From: Devosia ginsengisoli
GTDB taxonomy: Bacteria > Pseudomonadota > Alphaproteobacteria > Rhizobiales > Devosiaceae
DNA: 64,000 nucleotides
Direction: 5' to 3'
Assembly (NCBI RefSeq): GCF_007859655.1
Contig: NZ_CP042304.1
Coordinates: 3,970,501-4,034,500, forward strand
The number at the start of each line of letters is the position of its first letter. Positions within the stretch are counted from its first letter, which is position 1. Below the pieces are notes generated by a model. That model saw only the letters and a list, made by a program, of their open reading frames with translations, was not told the DNA's origin and made no database searches. Position numbers and translations under genes: made by a program. Positions 9,346 to 18,674 of this stretch are shown here, piece by piece.

Positions 9346-10548
9346 ATGTCCACAATAGCTCCAGTCCAAGCGCACGCCCCGCATCTCGCCTGCGGTTCCG
9401 AGGCGCTGCGCGCGCTGTTTCCGGCCTTGGCCCGCACCACCTATCTGTCGATCTGCGACAAGACGATCCTCGCCGATCCGGTGCGCGGCAGTGTCGAGAC
9501 ATTCCTCGATCGCCTGGCGCAGGCCTCGGCCAATCGCGTGGATCACGAGGAAATGGTCACGGCCTCGCGCCGAAAATTCGCCCGGCTGGTTGGTGCAGGC
9601 GAGGACGAGATTGCGGTCATGCGCAATGTCTCTGACGGGATCAACAGCATCGCCACGGCCTTTCCCCTCGCGGAGGGCGACAATGTACTGCTGGCCTTGG
9701 GCGCCGAGCATCCCAACAATATCTATCCCTGGCTGCACCAGCAGCGCCGCGGCATCGAATTGCGCAACATTCCCGCTTCCGAGGGCCATATAGATGTCGG
9801 CGCCCTCGTATCAGCCATGGACGCACGCACCAGGCTGGTTTCGGTCGCGTCGGTGAGTTTTGCCCCCGGGGAGCGCACCGACTTGATGGCGCTGGGCACC
9901 GAATGCCGCAAGCGGGGAATCTTCCTCCTTGTCGACGGCGTGCAGTCGGCCGGCATCCTCCATCACGACTTCGGGCAGGAACCGATCGACGGCTTCGCGT
10001 CTTCGACCAGCAAAGGGCTGCTCGGTCTCTATGGCTATGGCTTCCTCTACGTGCGCCGGGCCTGGCTGGACCGGCTGATGCCCGTCCATATGTCGCGCAC
10101 TGGCGTCAGCGCCGACAACGACGATGCCTCCGCCATGGGCGATCTGCGCTATACCCCTCGTCCCGATGCCCAGCGCTTCGAGCTGGGCAGCTACAATCTC
10201 GCTGGCGCTTATGCCGCGGATGCTGCGTTGGATCTTATCCTGGGTCTTGGCACCAAGGCGATCGAAGCCCATGTGCTGGCCTTGGCCGAAGAGTTGCGCG
10301 AAGGGCTGCAACGTCTCGGCCTGCCGGTCTTCATCCCGCGCCTGCCCGCACATTTGGTCACGGTGGGGACGGTCGATGCCGGCGGCCACGGCTATTCCAC
10401 CGATCCTGTTATCACGCGCTACCATGGCCGGCTGGCGGACGCCGGTATCGTCAGCACCATACGTCGTGGTCAGCTCCGCATGGGTTTGCACGCCTATAGC
10501 AACCGCGCAGATATCGAGGCCGTACTGCAATGTGTCGGTCGCTCCTGA
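9346..10548 (+). CDS. Class V aminotransferase (PLP-dependent; cysteine desulfurase/isopenicillin N epimerase-like)
   Basis: Fold-type I PLP enzyme of the class V aminotransferase superfamily, 400 aa, cytosolic. The cofactor-binding aspartate is in LLVDGVQSAG (D197) and the Schiff-base lysine in SSTSKGLLGLYG (K223). The N-terminal half contains VMRNVSDGINSIATAF for phosphate binding and ALGAEHPNNIYPW. No cysteine lies in a desulfurase loop, so an epimerase or lyase role is more likely than sulfur transfer. It is the last gene of the operon that begins at 802. The neighbouring S41-like protease and peptide importer suggest an amino acid or peptide-derived substrate. Confidence 0.85.
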   Translation: MSTIAPVQAHAPHLACGSEALRALFPALARTTYLSICDKTILADPVRGSVETFLDRLAQASANRVDHEEMVTASRRKFARLVGAGEDEIAVMRNVSDGINSIATAFPLAEGDNVLLALGAEHPNNIYPWLHQQRRGIELRNIPASEGHIDVGALVSAMDARTRLVSVASVSFAPGERTDLMALGTECRKRGIFLLVDGVQSAGILHHDFGQEPIDGFASSTSKGLLGLYGYGFLYVRRAWLDRLMPVHMSRTGVSADNDDASAMGDLRYTPRPDAQRFELGSYNLAGAYAADAALDLILGLGTKAIEAHVLALAEELREGLQRLGLPVFIPRLPAHLVTVGTVDAGGHGYSTDPVITRYHGRLADAGIVSTIRRGQLRMGLHAYSNRADIEAVLQCVGRS

Positions 10549-10632
10549 CCTCGATATCATCCTGATTGCCGAGGATGGGCGGGCGACCGACATGGAACGT
10601 ATCGGCGCCCAGGTGGGGCTGCATCCGACCAA

Positions 10633-11118
10633 CTATCCATGCAATTCGAAAATAGCCTCGATCTCTACCGTCGCCTGCATGGGGAGCGATCCCATCCCTA
10701 CCGCGGAGCGGGCATGAATGCCGGCCTCGCCGAAAATGTCGGCGAACAGATCGGAACAGCCGTCGATGACGGCGGGATGATCGGCAAAGTCCGGCGTCGC
10801 CCGCACCATGCCGAACAATTTGCTGACGCCGGCCACCTGGTCCAGGCTGCCGATCGCATCGCGCGCCACGGCCAGCAAGGCCAAACCCGCCAGCCGTGCG
10901 TGGTCATAGGCCTCCGCGCGCGAGATATCGTCGCCCACCACGCCGGTGATCGGCGCGCCATCCCGGCCGCGGGGAATCTGTCCCGACAGATAGAGCGTCT
11001 GGCCGATGCGTTTGGCATTGGCGAAACGCGCCACCGGCTTGGGGGAGGTCGGCAATTCGATGCGCAAGGCGGCAAGCCGTTCTTCGTTGGTCATGTGGGC
11101 GCGGCTGTCCATATCCAT
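10633..11118 (-). CDS. RidA/YjgF family protein (enamine/imine deaminase-like)
   Basis: Small RidA-family protein, 161 aa, last gene of the (-) importer operon. Family features are LYLSGQIPRG (about residues 44-53), a central helix AYDHARLAGLALLAVARDAIGSLDQV, and the conserved C-terminus GSLPMQATVEIEAIFE. The canonical arginine of active RidA proteins (R in ARxAV) may correspond to ARSAVGMGSLP. Members hydrolyse enamine or imine intermediates, so here it may clean up a deamination product of the imported substrate. ATG 11118 almost abuts the ATPase stop at 11121; ATG 11094 (MTNEERL) is an alternative start. Confidence 0.85.
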   Translation of the reverse strand: MDMDSRAHMTNEERLAALRIELPTSPKPVARFANAKRIGQTLYLSGQIPRGRDGAPITGVVGDDISRAEAYDHARLAGLALLAVARDAIGSLDQVAGVSKLFGMVRATPDFADHPAVIDGCSDLFADIFGEAGIHARSAVGMGSLPMQATVEIEAIFELHG

Positions 11119-11120
11119 GA

Positions 11121-12092
11121 TTAAAGTTCGTTGCGGCGCAGGCATGCCACGCTGTGGCCATTGCCCAGCGCCTCGAGCATCGGCACAGCCTGGGCACATT
11201 GCGGTGCAGCATGGGGGCAGCGCGTGCGGAACACGCAGCCCGATGGCGGCGAAATAGGGCTGGGAATGTCGCCCTTGAGCACCTGGCGCGGCGCCCGGGG
11301 CGCCATGCTCGGAACCGGCGAGGTGGCGATGAGCGCCCGCGTATAGGGGTGGGTCGGATTGCCGTAGATCGCCTGGCGCGGCCCGCTTTCCACCACCCGC
11401 CCCAGATACATGACGATGACTTCGTCGCACAGATATTCGACCACCGAGAGATCGTGCGAGATGAAGAGCATGGTCAGGCCTAGGCTCTGCTGGAGGTCCT
11501 GCAGCAAGTTGAGGATTTGCGCCTGTACTGAGACGTCCAGCGCCGATACCGGCTCGTCCGCGACGATGAATTCGGGCTCGACGGCCAAGGCCCGGGCGAT
11601 CCCGATACGCTGGCGCTGGCCGCCGGAAAATTCGTGCGGGAAGCGGCCGGCATGGTCGCCCGACAGTCCGACCTGTTCCAGCAATTGCCGGATACGCTCC
11701 CGCCTGGCGTGGCCGGACAGCCTGGTATGGGTAACCAGCGCCTCCCCCAGAATGGCTTCGACGCGCATGGTGGGGTTGAGGCTGGAATAGGGATCCTGAA
11801 AAACGATCTGCATGCGCTTGCGATAGGCATGCATGTCGCGTTTCGAGAGGCGGAAAATATCGGTCTCGCCGAACAGCGCCGCGCCGGCGGTAGGCTCGAC
11901 CAGCCGCAGCAGGGTGCGCCCCACCGTCGTCTTGCCCGAGCCGGATTCCCCGACCAGGCCGACAATCGTGCCCTTGCGGATGGAGAAGCTGACATCCTCC
12001 ACAGCATGAACGACAGCGCCGCCGGCCGCCGGAAACAGCTTCTGCAGGCCCTTCACTTCGAGCAAAGGCGCCGCATATCCAGCATTATTCAT
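11121..12092 (-). CDS. ABC transporter ATP-binding protein, DppF/OppF type
   Basis: ATPase of the second peptide-type importer, 323 aa. It has Walker A GESGSGKT, signature [15 protein letters not shown], Walker [14 protein letters not shown] and the C-terminal [12 protein letters not shown] extension. ATG 12092 lies inside the last codons of the upstream ATPase gene, with GAGGTCC as a plausible ribosome site. The frame is open much further upstream, but that part is a shadow of the DppD-like gene. It works with the D-type ATPase at 12085-13116. Confidence 0.93.
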   Translation of the reverse strand: MNNAGYAAPLLEVKGLQKLFPAAGGAVVHAVEDVSFSIRKGTIVGLVGESGSGKTTVGRTLLRLVEPTAGAALFGETDIFRLSKRDMHAYRKRMQIVFQDPYSSLNPTMRVEAILGEALVTHTRLSGHARRERIRQLLEQVGLSGDHAGRFPHEFSGGQRQRIGIARALAVEPEFIVADEPVSALDVSVQAQILNLLQDLQQSLGLTMLFISHDLSVVEYLCDEVIVMYLGRVVESGPRQAIYGNPTHPYTRALIATSPVPSMAPRAPRQVLKGDIPSPISPPSGCVFRTRCPHAAPQCAQAVPMLEALGNGHSVACLRRNEL

Positions 12093-13116
12093 GGCTGAGG
12101 ACCTCATGGCGAATGCAGCGCGTCCAGCCATCGCCGGAAGCGACCAGCGCCGGGTGGGTCGTGCGGCAGGCCGGAGTGACATAGCCGCAGCGCGGTGCAA
12201 AGACACAACCGGTGCGGGGCGCGGTGACTGGTGGCACGCTGCCGGGAATGGCCAGCAGGCGGCGACGTTCGTCACCTGTTGCGGCCAGGGCCGCATTGGG
12301 CGTGGCCGCCAGCAGACCCTTGGTATAGGGGTGGCGCTGCTGCGCGAAAATGCTGGCCACGGGGCCCTTCTCGACCACTTGGCCGGCATACATGACGACG
12401 AGTTCGTCGGCGATCTCGGCCACGACGCCCAGATTATGCGTGATGAACAGGATGGACATCTGGTAGCGGCTCTGCAGGCGCTTGAGCAGGTCGATGATCT
12501 GCGCCTGAATGGTGACGTCGAGCGCGGTGGTCGGTTCATCGGCAATCAGCAGCCGCGGGCGGCAGGCCAGCGCCATGGCGATCATCACGCGCTGCCGCAT
12601 GCCGCCCGACATCTGGTGCGGGTAGTCATGCACCCGTTTCGCCGCCGCCGGCATTTCGACGGTCTCCAGCAGTTCGACGACGCGGTGCATGGCGGCCGCG
12701 CGGTCGATCCGCTCGTGCAGCGTGATCATCTCCGCGATCTGGTCGCCGACGGTAAAGAGCGGATTGAGGCTCGACATCGGCTCCTGGAAGATCATGGCGA
12801 TTTCGGAGCCGCGCATGCGCCGCATCTGGGCGTCGCTGGCTTTGGCCAGATCGGTCACCGTTCCCGCGCGATCGCGATAGAGGATTTCTCCGCCGACGAT
12901 GCGGCCGGGCGCTGCCAGCAGCCGCATGATGGACAGGCTGGTCACCGACTTTCCTGATCCCGATTCCCCCACCACGGCCACCGTCCGGTTGTCGGGCACG
13001 TCGATGCTGACGCCATCGACGGAACGGGCCGTGGAATTGCGGAAGACGAAATGGGTCTTCAGGTCGCGCACCGACAGGGCAAGGCTTTGATCCATTGCGA
13101 GAGCAGCTGTCGCCAT
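12085..13116 (-). CDS. ABC transporter ATP-binding protein, DppD/OppD type
   Basis: D-type ATPase of the second importer, 343 aa. Motifs in order: Walker [26 protein letters not shown] (Q-loop), FSGG-type signature [15 protein letters not shown], Walker [14 protein letters not shown], switch FITHNLGVV, and the Cys-containing tail [15 protein letters not shown] 13116 has AAGGA six bases upstream. Its start overlaps the permease stop by one base and its 3' end overlaps the next ATPase gene. Confidence 0.93.
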   Translation of the reverse strand: MATAALAMDQSLALSVRDLKTHFVFRNSTARSVDGVSIDVPDNRTVAVVGESGSGKSVTSLSIMRLLAAPGRIVGGEILYRDRAGTVTDLAKASDAQMRRMRGSEIAMIFQEPMSSLNPLFTVGDQIAEMITLHERIDRAAAMHRVVELLETVEMPAAAKRVHDYPHQMSGGMRQRVMIAMALACRPRLLIADEPTTALDVTIQAQIIDLLKRLQSRYQMSILFITHNLGVVAEIADELVVMYAGQVVEKGPVASIFAQQRHPYTKGLLAATPNAALAATGDERRRLLAIPGSVPPVTAPRTGCVFAPRCGYVTPACRTTHPALVASGDGWTRCIRHEVLSHE

Positions 13117-13979
13117 TACATGTCCTTGCGCAGTTTGGGGTCGAGAATGTCGCGCAGGCCATCGCCGAGCAGTTGCAGCGACAGCACGGCGGCAACGACC
13201 GCCAGCCCCGGCGTGACCAGCACCCAGGGCGCCTGGTCGGCATAGGTGCGCGCCTCGTTGATCATGGCGCCCCAGGTCGGCACGTCGGGGGAGGTGCCGA
13301 CGCCCAGGAAGGACAGTCCCGCCTCGGCCAGCATGGCATTGGCGAAGATGAAGGTGGCCTGCACCAGAATAGGCGAGGTGAGGTTCCGCAAGACATGGCG
13401 TACCACGATGCGCGGGGTCGAAACGCCAAGGGCAATCGCCGCCTCGACATAAGTCAGTTGGCGGATGATCAGCGTCGAGGCCCGCACCACACGGGCGACG
13501 CGCGGCGCATAGACGATGCCGAGCGCGATGACGACATTGGTTGTCGATGGCCCCAAAGCGGCCACGAGCGAGATGGCCAGCAACACATCGGGAAACGCCA
13601 TCATGGCATCGGTCAGACGGGCGATGGGGCCATCGAGACGCTTGAAGAACCCGGCCATGACGCCCATCGTCACGCCCAGCACCACGGCCAGCACGACAAC
13701 CATCAGGCTGACAAGGAGCGATGTGCGGCCCGCATGCAGCAGGCGGGCGAACAGATCCCGCCCCAGATCGTCGGTGCCGAGTAGATGGACGCCGAGCGGC
13801 GGCTGCAACCGCGAGGCCAACGACAGCCTGGTCGGCGAAAAGGGTGTCAGGAGTGGCGCCGCGACCAGCGCCAGCACGATGGCGATAAACAGCGCCAGCC
13901 CCATCACCGCCATACGGTTGCCGAGCAGCGGCCGCAGCCAGGTGGCGCCGAAGCGCCTGTTATGGATCAGGGATGCCAT
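13116..13979 (-). CDS. ABC transporter permease, DppC/OppC type
   Basis: Second permease of the (-) importer, 287 aa. It shows the DppC first helix (AVMGLALFIAIVLALVAAPL), the motif LLGTDDLGRDLFARLLHAG, the EAA-like loop with YVEAAIALGVSTPRIVVRHVL, and the end LQLLGDGLRDILDPKLRK. A single-base overlap links it to the ATPase gene, and its start overlaps the stop of the DppB-type gene (TGATG). Confidence 0.93.
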   Translation of the reverse strand: MASLIHNRRFGATWLRPLLGNRMAVMGLALFIAIVLALVAAPLLTPFSPTRLSLASRLQPPLGVHLLGTDDLGRDLFARLLHAGRTSLLVSLMVVVLAVVLGVTMGVMAGFFKRLDGPIARLTDAMMAFPDVLLAISLVAALGPSTTNVVIALGIVYAPRVARVVRASTLIIRQLTYVEAAIALGVSTPRIVVRHVLRNLTSPILVQATFIFANAMLAEAGLSFLGVGTSPDVPTWGAMINEARTYADQAPWVLVTPGLAVVAAVLSLQLLGDGLRDILDPKLRKDM

Positions 13980-14980
13980 CAGTAGCGCACCCGCGGATCA
14001 ACGATGAGATAGAGCATGTCGATGATGAAGTTGATGAGCACATAGAGGCCGGCAATGATCAGCAAAGCGCCCTGGATCACCGGATAGTCGCGGCGCGATA
14101 CCGCCGACACGACCAGGTTGCCGATGCCGGGCAGGCCGAACACCGTTTCGGTGACCACGGCGCCGGAGATCAGCACGGCGGCGGTAAGCCCGATGACCGT
14201 GATGATGGGGATCAGCGCATTCTTGAGCGCATGCCGCAGGATCACGCGGAATTCCGACATGCCCTTGGAGCGGGCGGTCCGCACATAGTCCTCGCCCAGA
14301 ACGTCGAGCATCGCGGCGCGGGTGAAGCGGATGATTAGCGCGGAACTGACCACGCCAAGCGCAACGGCGGGCAGCACCAGGTGATAGAGCCGATCGCCGA
14401 ATGATGCGCCCGGCCCGCCATAGCCAGATACCGGGAACCAGCCCAGCCGCACCGAGAATAGCTGCATCAGCATGAGCGACAGCCAGAAGCCCGGAATGCT
14501 GGCGGCCAGCATGGCCAGAGTCGTGATCCCCTGGTCGAAGAGCGAGCCACGGCGATAGGCCGAAATGATGCCGACCGGCAGGGCGATGACGCAGGCGATG
14601 GCCAGCGCGAAGACCGTCAGGAAAAAGGTCGGTTCCGCCCGGCTCCAGATGGCGGTCAGAACGGGCTGCCCGAGGAAGATGGATTCCCCCAGATCGCCCT
14701 GCAGCATCTGCTGGACGTAGACCAGATACTGCAATGGCAGCGGGGCATCGAGCCCCAGCCGGGCGCGCAATGCCGCGATATCGGCGGCGCTGGCATCTGG
14801 CCCGAGCATGATCGCAGCCGGATCGCCGGGGGTTACCCGCACGATCAGGAAGACGATGGTGACGACGAGAAACATCACCGCCGCCATGCCGACAATGCGC
14901 ATCAGGATGTAGCGCAACGTGCCGTTGAGCGGGCGGGCGCGTCGTTTGCCGCCAATGGCGGTATCGGCCGGCGCGGTCAT
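13979..14980 (-). CDS. ABC transporter permease, DppB/OppB type
   Basis: First permease of the second importer, 333 aa. It begins RYILMRIVGMAAVMFLVVTI (first helix) followed by RVTPGDPAAIMLG and LRARLGLDAPLPLQYLVYV, all typical of DppB. The cytoplasmic loop is DYVRTARSKGMSEFRVILRHAL with NALIPIITVIG after it. The start ATG overlaps the creatininase-family stop by four bases, so the enzyme and transporter genes are one transcription unit. Confidence 0.93.
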   Translation of the reverse strand: MTAPADTAIGGKRRARPLNGTLRYILMRIVGMAAVMFLVVTIVFLIVRVTPGDPAAIMLGPDASAADIAALRARLGLDAPLPLQYLVYVQQMLQGDLGESIFLGQPVLTAIWSRAEPTFFLTVFALAIACVIALPVGIISAYRRGSLFDQGITTLAMLAASIPGFWLSLMLMQLFSVRLGWFPVSGYGGPGASFGDRLYHLVLPAVALGVVSSALIIRFTRAAMLDVLGEDYVRTARSKGMSEFRVILRHALKNALIPIITVIGLTAAVLISGAVVTETVFGLPGIGNLVVSAVSRRDYPVIQGALLIIAGLYVLINFIIDMLYLIVDPRVRY

Positions 14981-15813
14981 CGTGCACCCGGTCCGGGGAA
15001 AGGCGCAGTGGCCAGGGCTGAACCCGAGCGCAGGTCGAGCGCCATGAACTCGGCATAGAAGGCGGCGAGATTGTCGCTGATCGCTTCGATCAGCGCGTTT
15101 CCGGTCTGCAGCGTGGCTGTGGCGGGATCGCCCTCATAGCCGGCATGGTCGGCTCCGAAAATGGGCGGCCACCAGGCCTCGCCGCGACCGACTGCACCGG
15201 CTTCGCCGCGCACTGCCGGACTGGCCAGCAGCGGAGGCAATCCCGCAGCGCGTTCGGCAATCAGGGCCTGCGCGTCGCCGCTGGTCAGTGCCAGCATGAG
15301 CGCGGTTTCCATTTCGCAGGCATGGCCGACCATCTTGCGCTGGCCGTGCAACAGGGCGGCGATCGCGTCATGGGCAATGCCCCAATAATCGGCAAGGCCG
15401 ACTTGGCGCCCGGCGGCAATCAATTCCGTCGTCAGGGCGCCCAGGGGCGCCCGATTGCCGCCATGGCCATTGATGATGAGCTGCCGCCGGAAGCCGGCAT
15501 GTTCGACGCTGGCGGTGATATCGGCGACCAGCGCATTGAAGGTTTCGAGGCGCAGGGTCAGGGTACCGGGCCAACTGCGGTGATGGGGCGAGAATGTCAC
15601 CTGCACTGTCGGCAGCACCAGGACGGGCACGCTGGCGCGCCGGGCCGCCGCCAGGGCCAGATGGCCCACGGCCATCATATCGGTGCCGACGGGCAGATGG
15701 CCGGCATGCTGTTCGACGGCGCCGGTGGGAATGACCACCAATGCGCCCTGGTCGCGCGCTTCGGCGATCTCGTCGCGCGTGAGGTCGCTCCACAGGCATG
15801 AGCGTAGGGACAT
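14977..15813 (-). CDS. Creatininase family amidohydrolase
   Basis: Member of the creatininase/creatinine amidohydrolase family, 278 aa, a metal-dependent hydrolase acting on cyclic or linear amides. Metal-binding motifs are visible: IPTGAVEQHAGHLPVGTD near the N-terminus (E, H and D ligands), FSPHHRSWPGTLTL, INGHGGN, and HACEMETALML with the further glutamate ligand. ATG 15813 follows AGGAA at normal spacing; a TTG at 15828 is in frame but has no ribosome site. It lies between the enolase-family gene and the importer permeases. Family members include creatininase and formamide hydrolases, so the substrate here stays open. Confidence 0.88.
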   Translation of the reverse strand: MSLRSCLWSDLTRDEIAEARDQGALVVIPTGAVEQHAGHLPVGTDMMAVGHLALAAARRASVPVLVLPTVQVTFSPHHRSWPGTLTLRLETFNALVADITASVEHAGFRRQLIINGHGGNRAPLGALTTELIAAGRQVGLADYWGIAHDAIAALLHGQRKMVGHACEMETALMLALTSGDAQALIAERAAGLPPLLASPAVRGEAGAVGRGEAWWPPIFGADHAGYEGDPATATLQTGNALIEAISDNLAAFYAEFMALDLRSGSALATAPFPGPGAR

Positions 15814-15824
15814 GGCTGGATTCC

Positions 15825-16979
15825 TCAATAAGCCGGCTTTTCGGTGAACCAGCCGGGACGCTGGTCGTCGAGATAGGCCATGGGCACATGCGTGATGCGG
15901 AATTGTTCGAGACGGTCGAGATCGACCTCGACCCCCAGGCCGGGGCCGGTGGGAACGCGCATGCTGCCTTCGGCGAGCACGTGGCGCTCGGTCACGATGT
16001 CCTGGCCGATATAGGCGTATTCGCAGTCGATCGGGATCGTCATGTTGGGGATGCTGCCGGCCAGATGGAGATAGGCCGCCTGCGACAGGCCCAGTTCACC
16101 GCCCGAATGCAGCGTCACCGGAATACCGCTCGCTTCGGCCACGGCCGCGGCCTTTATGCAGGGCCAGAGGCCGCCGGTCTCGTGCGGATCCAGCAGGATC
16201 ACATCGGCGGCGCCTAGCCGCACGATATTGCCGACATCGGTCAGGTCATAGGCGCTTTCGTCCAGCGCGACCGGTATGGCCTGGCTCTGCCGCAAATGCG
16301 CATGCCCGGTCAGGTCGCTCAGCTCGAGCGGCTGCTCGATATAGGTAAGGTCGTATTCCGCGAGCTTGGCGAGTTGGCGCTTGGCCGTGCCGATGGCCCA
16401 GGCGCCGTTGACATCGGCGCGCAGTGCCAGGCCGTCACCCAGGACCTCGCGCGTGGTCCGTACCGTGGTGATATCGGACGCCTCGTCCAGCCCGAGTTTG
16501 ACCTTGAACGTGCGGTATCCCAGTTCCTTGAAGGCCTGGGTGCGCTCCCGCATGGTCTGGGCCGAACCGGCCGCGAGAAAGGCGGCAATCTCGACCTTGT
16601 CGCGGTAGAGCCCGCCCCATAGCGCATGCAGCGGCAGGTTGGCATATTTGCCCAGCGCGTCCCACATCGCCATCTCGACAGCGTTGATAGCCATGACGGC
16701 GGCGCGCTTGTGGTGGTAATAGCCGGCGCCGAGCACATGCCGATGCAGCTTTTCGGCATCCTGGATGGAGCGGCCGATCGCCAGCTTCGAGACCACGTTT
16801 TCCAGGACTGGCTCGATGAAATCGAGTAGGCAGATGGTTTCGCCATAGCCTTTGATACCGCTCTCGGTGGTAATCTCCACCACGAGGCGCGTGGTGCCGC
16901 CGCGCCTGCCCGAACCCCACAGCACTTCGGTGGAAAAGGGGACATGGACAAGCCAGTGCCGGACGGTCTGGATTTTCAT
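15825..16979 (-). CDS. Mandelate racemase/muconate lactonizing enzyme family protein
   Basis: Enolase-superfamily enzyme, 384 aa. The capping domain is at the N-terminus (MKIQTVRHWLVHVPF). In the barrel are the K-x-K base motif (FKVKLGLD), metal ligands in LRADVNGAW (D) and YIEQPL (E), and the third ligand in VALDESAYD. At the position of the sixth-strand lysine of muconate lactonizing enzymes the sequence is ILLDPHETGG, so that lysine is absent and the second catalytic group must differ. ATG 16979 starts a normal N-terminus; upstream in-frame codons are filler. It is the second gene of the operon, after the binding protein. Reaction likely racemisation, dehydration or cycloisomerisation of a carboxylate; unknown substrate. 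Confidence 0.85.
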   Translation of the reverse strand: MKIQTVRHWLVHVPFSTEVLWGSGRRGGTTRLVVEITTESGIKGYGETICLLDFIEPVLENVVSKLAIGRSIQDAEKLHRHVLGAGYYHHKRAAVMAINAVEMAMWDALGKYANLPLHALWGGLYRDKVEIAAFLAAGSAQTMRERTQAFKELGYRTFKVKLGLDEASDITTVRTTREVLGDGLALRADVNGAWAIGTAKRQLAKLAEYDLTYIEQPLELSDLTGHAHLRQSQAIPVALDESAYDLTDVGNIVRLGAADVILLDPHETGGLWPCIKAAAVAEASGIPVTLHSGGELGLSQAAYLHLAGSIPNMTIPIDCEYAYIGQDIVTERHVLAEGSMRVPTGPGLGVEVDLDRLEQFRITHVPMAYLDDQRPGWFTEKPAY

Positions 16980-17010
16980 GGGCGATGCTCGTGGCTTTGG
17001 CGGGAAGGGT

Positions 17011-17034
17011 GGTGCGGGCCGTGCGGCCCGCACC
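17011..17034 (-). other. Perfect GC-rich hairpin after the solute-binding protein gene
   Basis: GGTGCGGGCC and GGCCCGCACC form a perfect 10-bp stem around GTGC in the 63-bp gap between the binding-protein gene and the enolase-family gene. No T run follows on the coding strand, so an mRNA-stabilising or attenuating role fits better than full termination. Confidence 0.65.
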
Positions 17035-17042
17035 GGATCATG

Positions 17043-18569
17043 TCACTGCGTGACGGAAGTGTTCCAGAAATATGGCCAGGGTGCCTTTACCAGGCCCTCG
17101 AGGCGCTTGGATTTGGCGGCCAGGGCGCTGAAGTCGCCGATCTTGATGAAGGGCACTTCATCATAGATGACGCGCTGCACCTCGGCCCACTTCTCCACGC
17201 GCTTGGCCGGATCGAGCTCGGCATTGAAGGCGTCCATGGCGGTGGTGCGAGCTTCGCTTTCCCACCAGCCCGGCGCGGTGGGCGAGAGCAGGTTGATGAT
17301 GCCGGGCTCGGGCAGGAAGGAACTATGGGTGATATAGATGTCCCACAGATCGGGATTGCCCCGGCGCTCGGAGAGCGTTGCCCAATCGACCACGTCCATC
17401 TCGACGGCAAAGCCGGCCTGTTTGAGATATTCCGCCGCGACCTGCGCCATCTTGTAGTGGAATTCATACTGGCGGCTGGTCAGGATGCGGAGCGGAGCAC
17501 CCTCCTTGCCGGCCTCGGCGAGCATGGACCTGGCCGCGTCGGGATCGCCCAGATTATAGGCCCCGTCCACGCCGGCATCGCTGTGCCACACGAAGGTGGA
17601 CGGATACATCGAGCCGTTGAGGCTGTAGGCACTGGGATCGCCAAAGGCGGCGATCAGCATGTCTTCCATGTTCAGCGCCGTGCGGATGGCCCGGCGCACC
17701 TCGATATCGGCAGCCGAACCGGCCTTCTTGTTCAGCACGAAGACCGGCCAACCGAAGGATTCGAGCAGGACGGGCTCGACATTGGCCTGGTCCTGGAAAC
17801 GAGCAGCCGCTTCGATGGGCAGCGAGGACACATAGTCATACTGGCCCGCCAGCGCCGCCTCGATACGGGTGCTGGCATCGGGAACTGGCAGGAAACGCAG
17901 CTCGTCGACCTCGGCGATGCGTGCGCCGCCATAGCCGTTCGGCGCCTCGGCGCGCGGGCTGTAATCCTCGAATTTCAGGAGCTGGATATACTGGTCGGGC
18001 TTGCGCTCGCCGAGCTTGAACGGCCCGGTGCCGATGAATTCGACCAGCGGGTCGGCCAGCTTTTCCTCCGGCATGATCACGGCGGCGCTGTTGGTGAAGG
18101 ACAGCAGCGCGAGGAACGAGCCAGAGGGCTTGTTCAGCTTGATGCGAACCGTCTCGGCATCGACCGCCTCGATCGCCTCGATGCTCTCGGATACCAGCTT
18201 GGCGCGCGATGCGGTGGCCAGCCAGCGGTTCAGCGAGGCGACCACGTCGGCCGAATCCATCGCCGAGCCGTCATGAAAGGTGATGCCGGAGCGCAGCTTG
18301 ATGAGATATTCGGTACCATCTGCGCTGATCTGCGGCATATCCTGCGCCAGCATCGGCGTCAGGCCGTAATTCGCGTCGAACGTGAAGAGGGTTTCGAAAA
18401 TGTGCTGCGTGACATCGCCCACCAGATCGGTCGTCGTGCTCATCGGATCGAGCGTCGGCAATTCGCCGACGGTCGCGACATTGATGGCATCGCCCTGCGC
18501 CAACGCCGGCGCGGCCGATGCCATCAGCAGAGCCGCCAATGCGACCGTGGTCGCTTGCCTGTACCCCAT
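17043..18569 (-). CDS. ABC transporter solute-binding protein, family 5 (Dpp/Opp type)
   Basis: Periplasmic ligand-binding component of the second importer, 508 aa and first gene of the (-) operon. The signal peptide is MGYRQATTVALAALLMASAA, with cleavage after PALAQ. Mature-protein hallmarks are TVGELPTLDPMSTTTDLVGD, LRSGITFHDGSAMDSADVVA, and VRRAIRTALNMEDML in lobe two. Two adjacent ATG codons (18572 and 18569) follow AGGGAG; the second has better spacing. Codons upstream to 18653 are in frame but lack support. It is divergent from an IclR regulator, with a repeat-rich AT stretch between them. Confidence 0.9.
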   Translation of the reverse strand: MGYRQATTVALAALLMASAAPALAQGDAINVATVGELPTLDPMSTTTDLVGDVTQHIFETLFTFDANYGLTPMLAQDMPQISADGTEYLIKLRSGITFHDGSAMDSADVVASLNRWLATASRAKLVSESIEAIEAVDAETVRIKLNKPSGSFLALLSFTNSAAVIMPEEKLADPLVEFIGTGPFKLGERKPDQYIQLLKFEDYSPRAEAPNGYGGARIAEVDELRFLPVPDASTRIEAALAGQYDYVSSLPIEAAARFQDQANVEPVLLESFGWPVFVLNKKAGSAADIEVRRAIRTALNMEDMLIAAFGDPSAYSLNGSMYPSTFVWHSDAGVDGAYNLGDPDAARSMLAEAGKEGAPLRILTSRQYEFHYKMAQVAAEYLKQAGFAVEMDVVDWATLSERRGNPDLWDIYITHSSFLPEPGIINLLSPTAPGWWESEARTTAMDAFNAELDPAKRVEKWAEVQRVIYDEVPFIKIGDFSALAAKSKRLEGLVKAPWPYFWNTSVTQ

Positions 18570-18585
18570 CATACTCTCCCTTGAT

Positions 18586-18625
18586 TTCTGTACGTAATTG
18601 CGTATAGAATTTCGTAATAACAGAA
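18586..18625. promoter_or_regulatory. Repeat-rich operator candidate between importer operon and iclR-type gene
   Basis: In the divergent gap, CGTAAT occurs at 18593-18598 and again at 18613-18618 (20 bp apart, two helical turns), flanked by an inverted repeat TTCTGT (18586-18591) / ACAGAA (18620-18625). The AT-rich block lies just upstream of the binding-protein gene. IclR binding is inferred from position only. Confidence 0.35.
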
Positions 18626-18674
18626 TGCTAGCGGGCAGCCCTTGCGCTGTCAATATGTTGAAAGGTGACGAAGC

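Noticed and set aside
7543-9789. Long (-) open frame of 748 codons
   Set aside because: Antisense to the S41-like and aminotransferase genes; no recognisable motif and no ribosome site.
16944-18584. (+) open frame of 546 codons
   Set aside because: Antisense to the second binding-protein gene, whose signal peptide and family motifs are clear.
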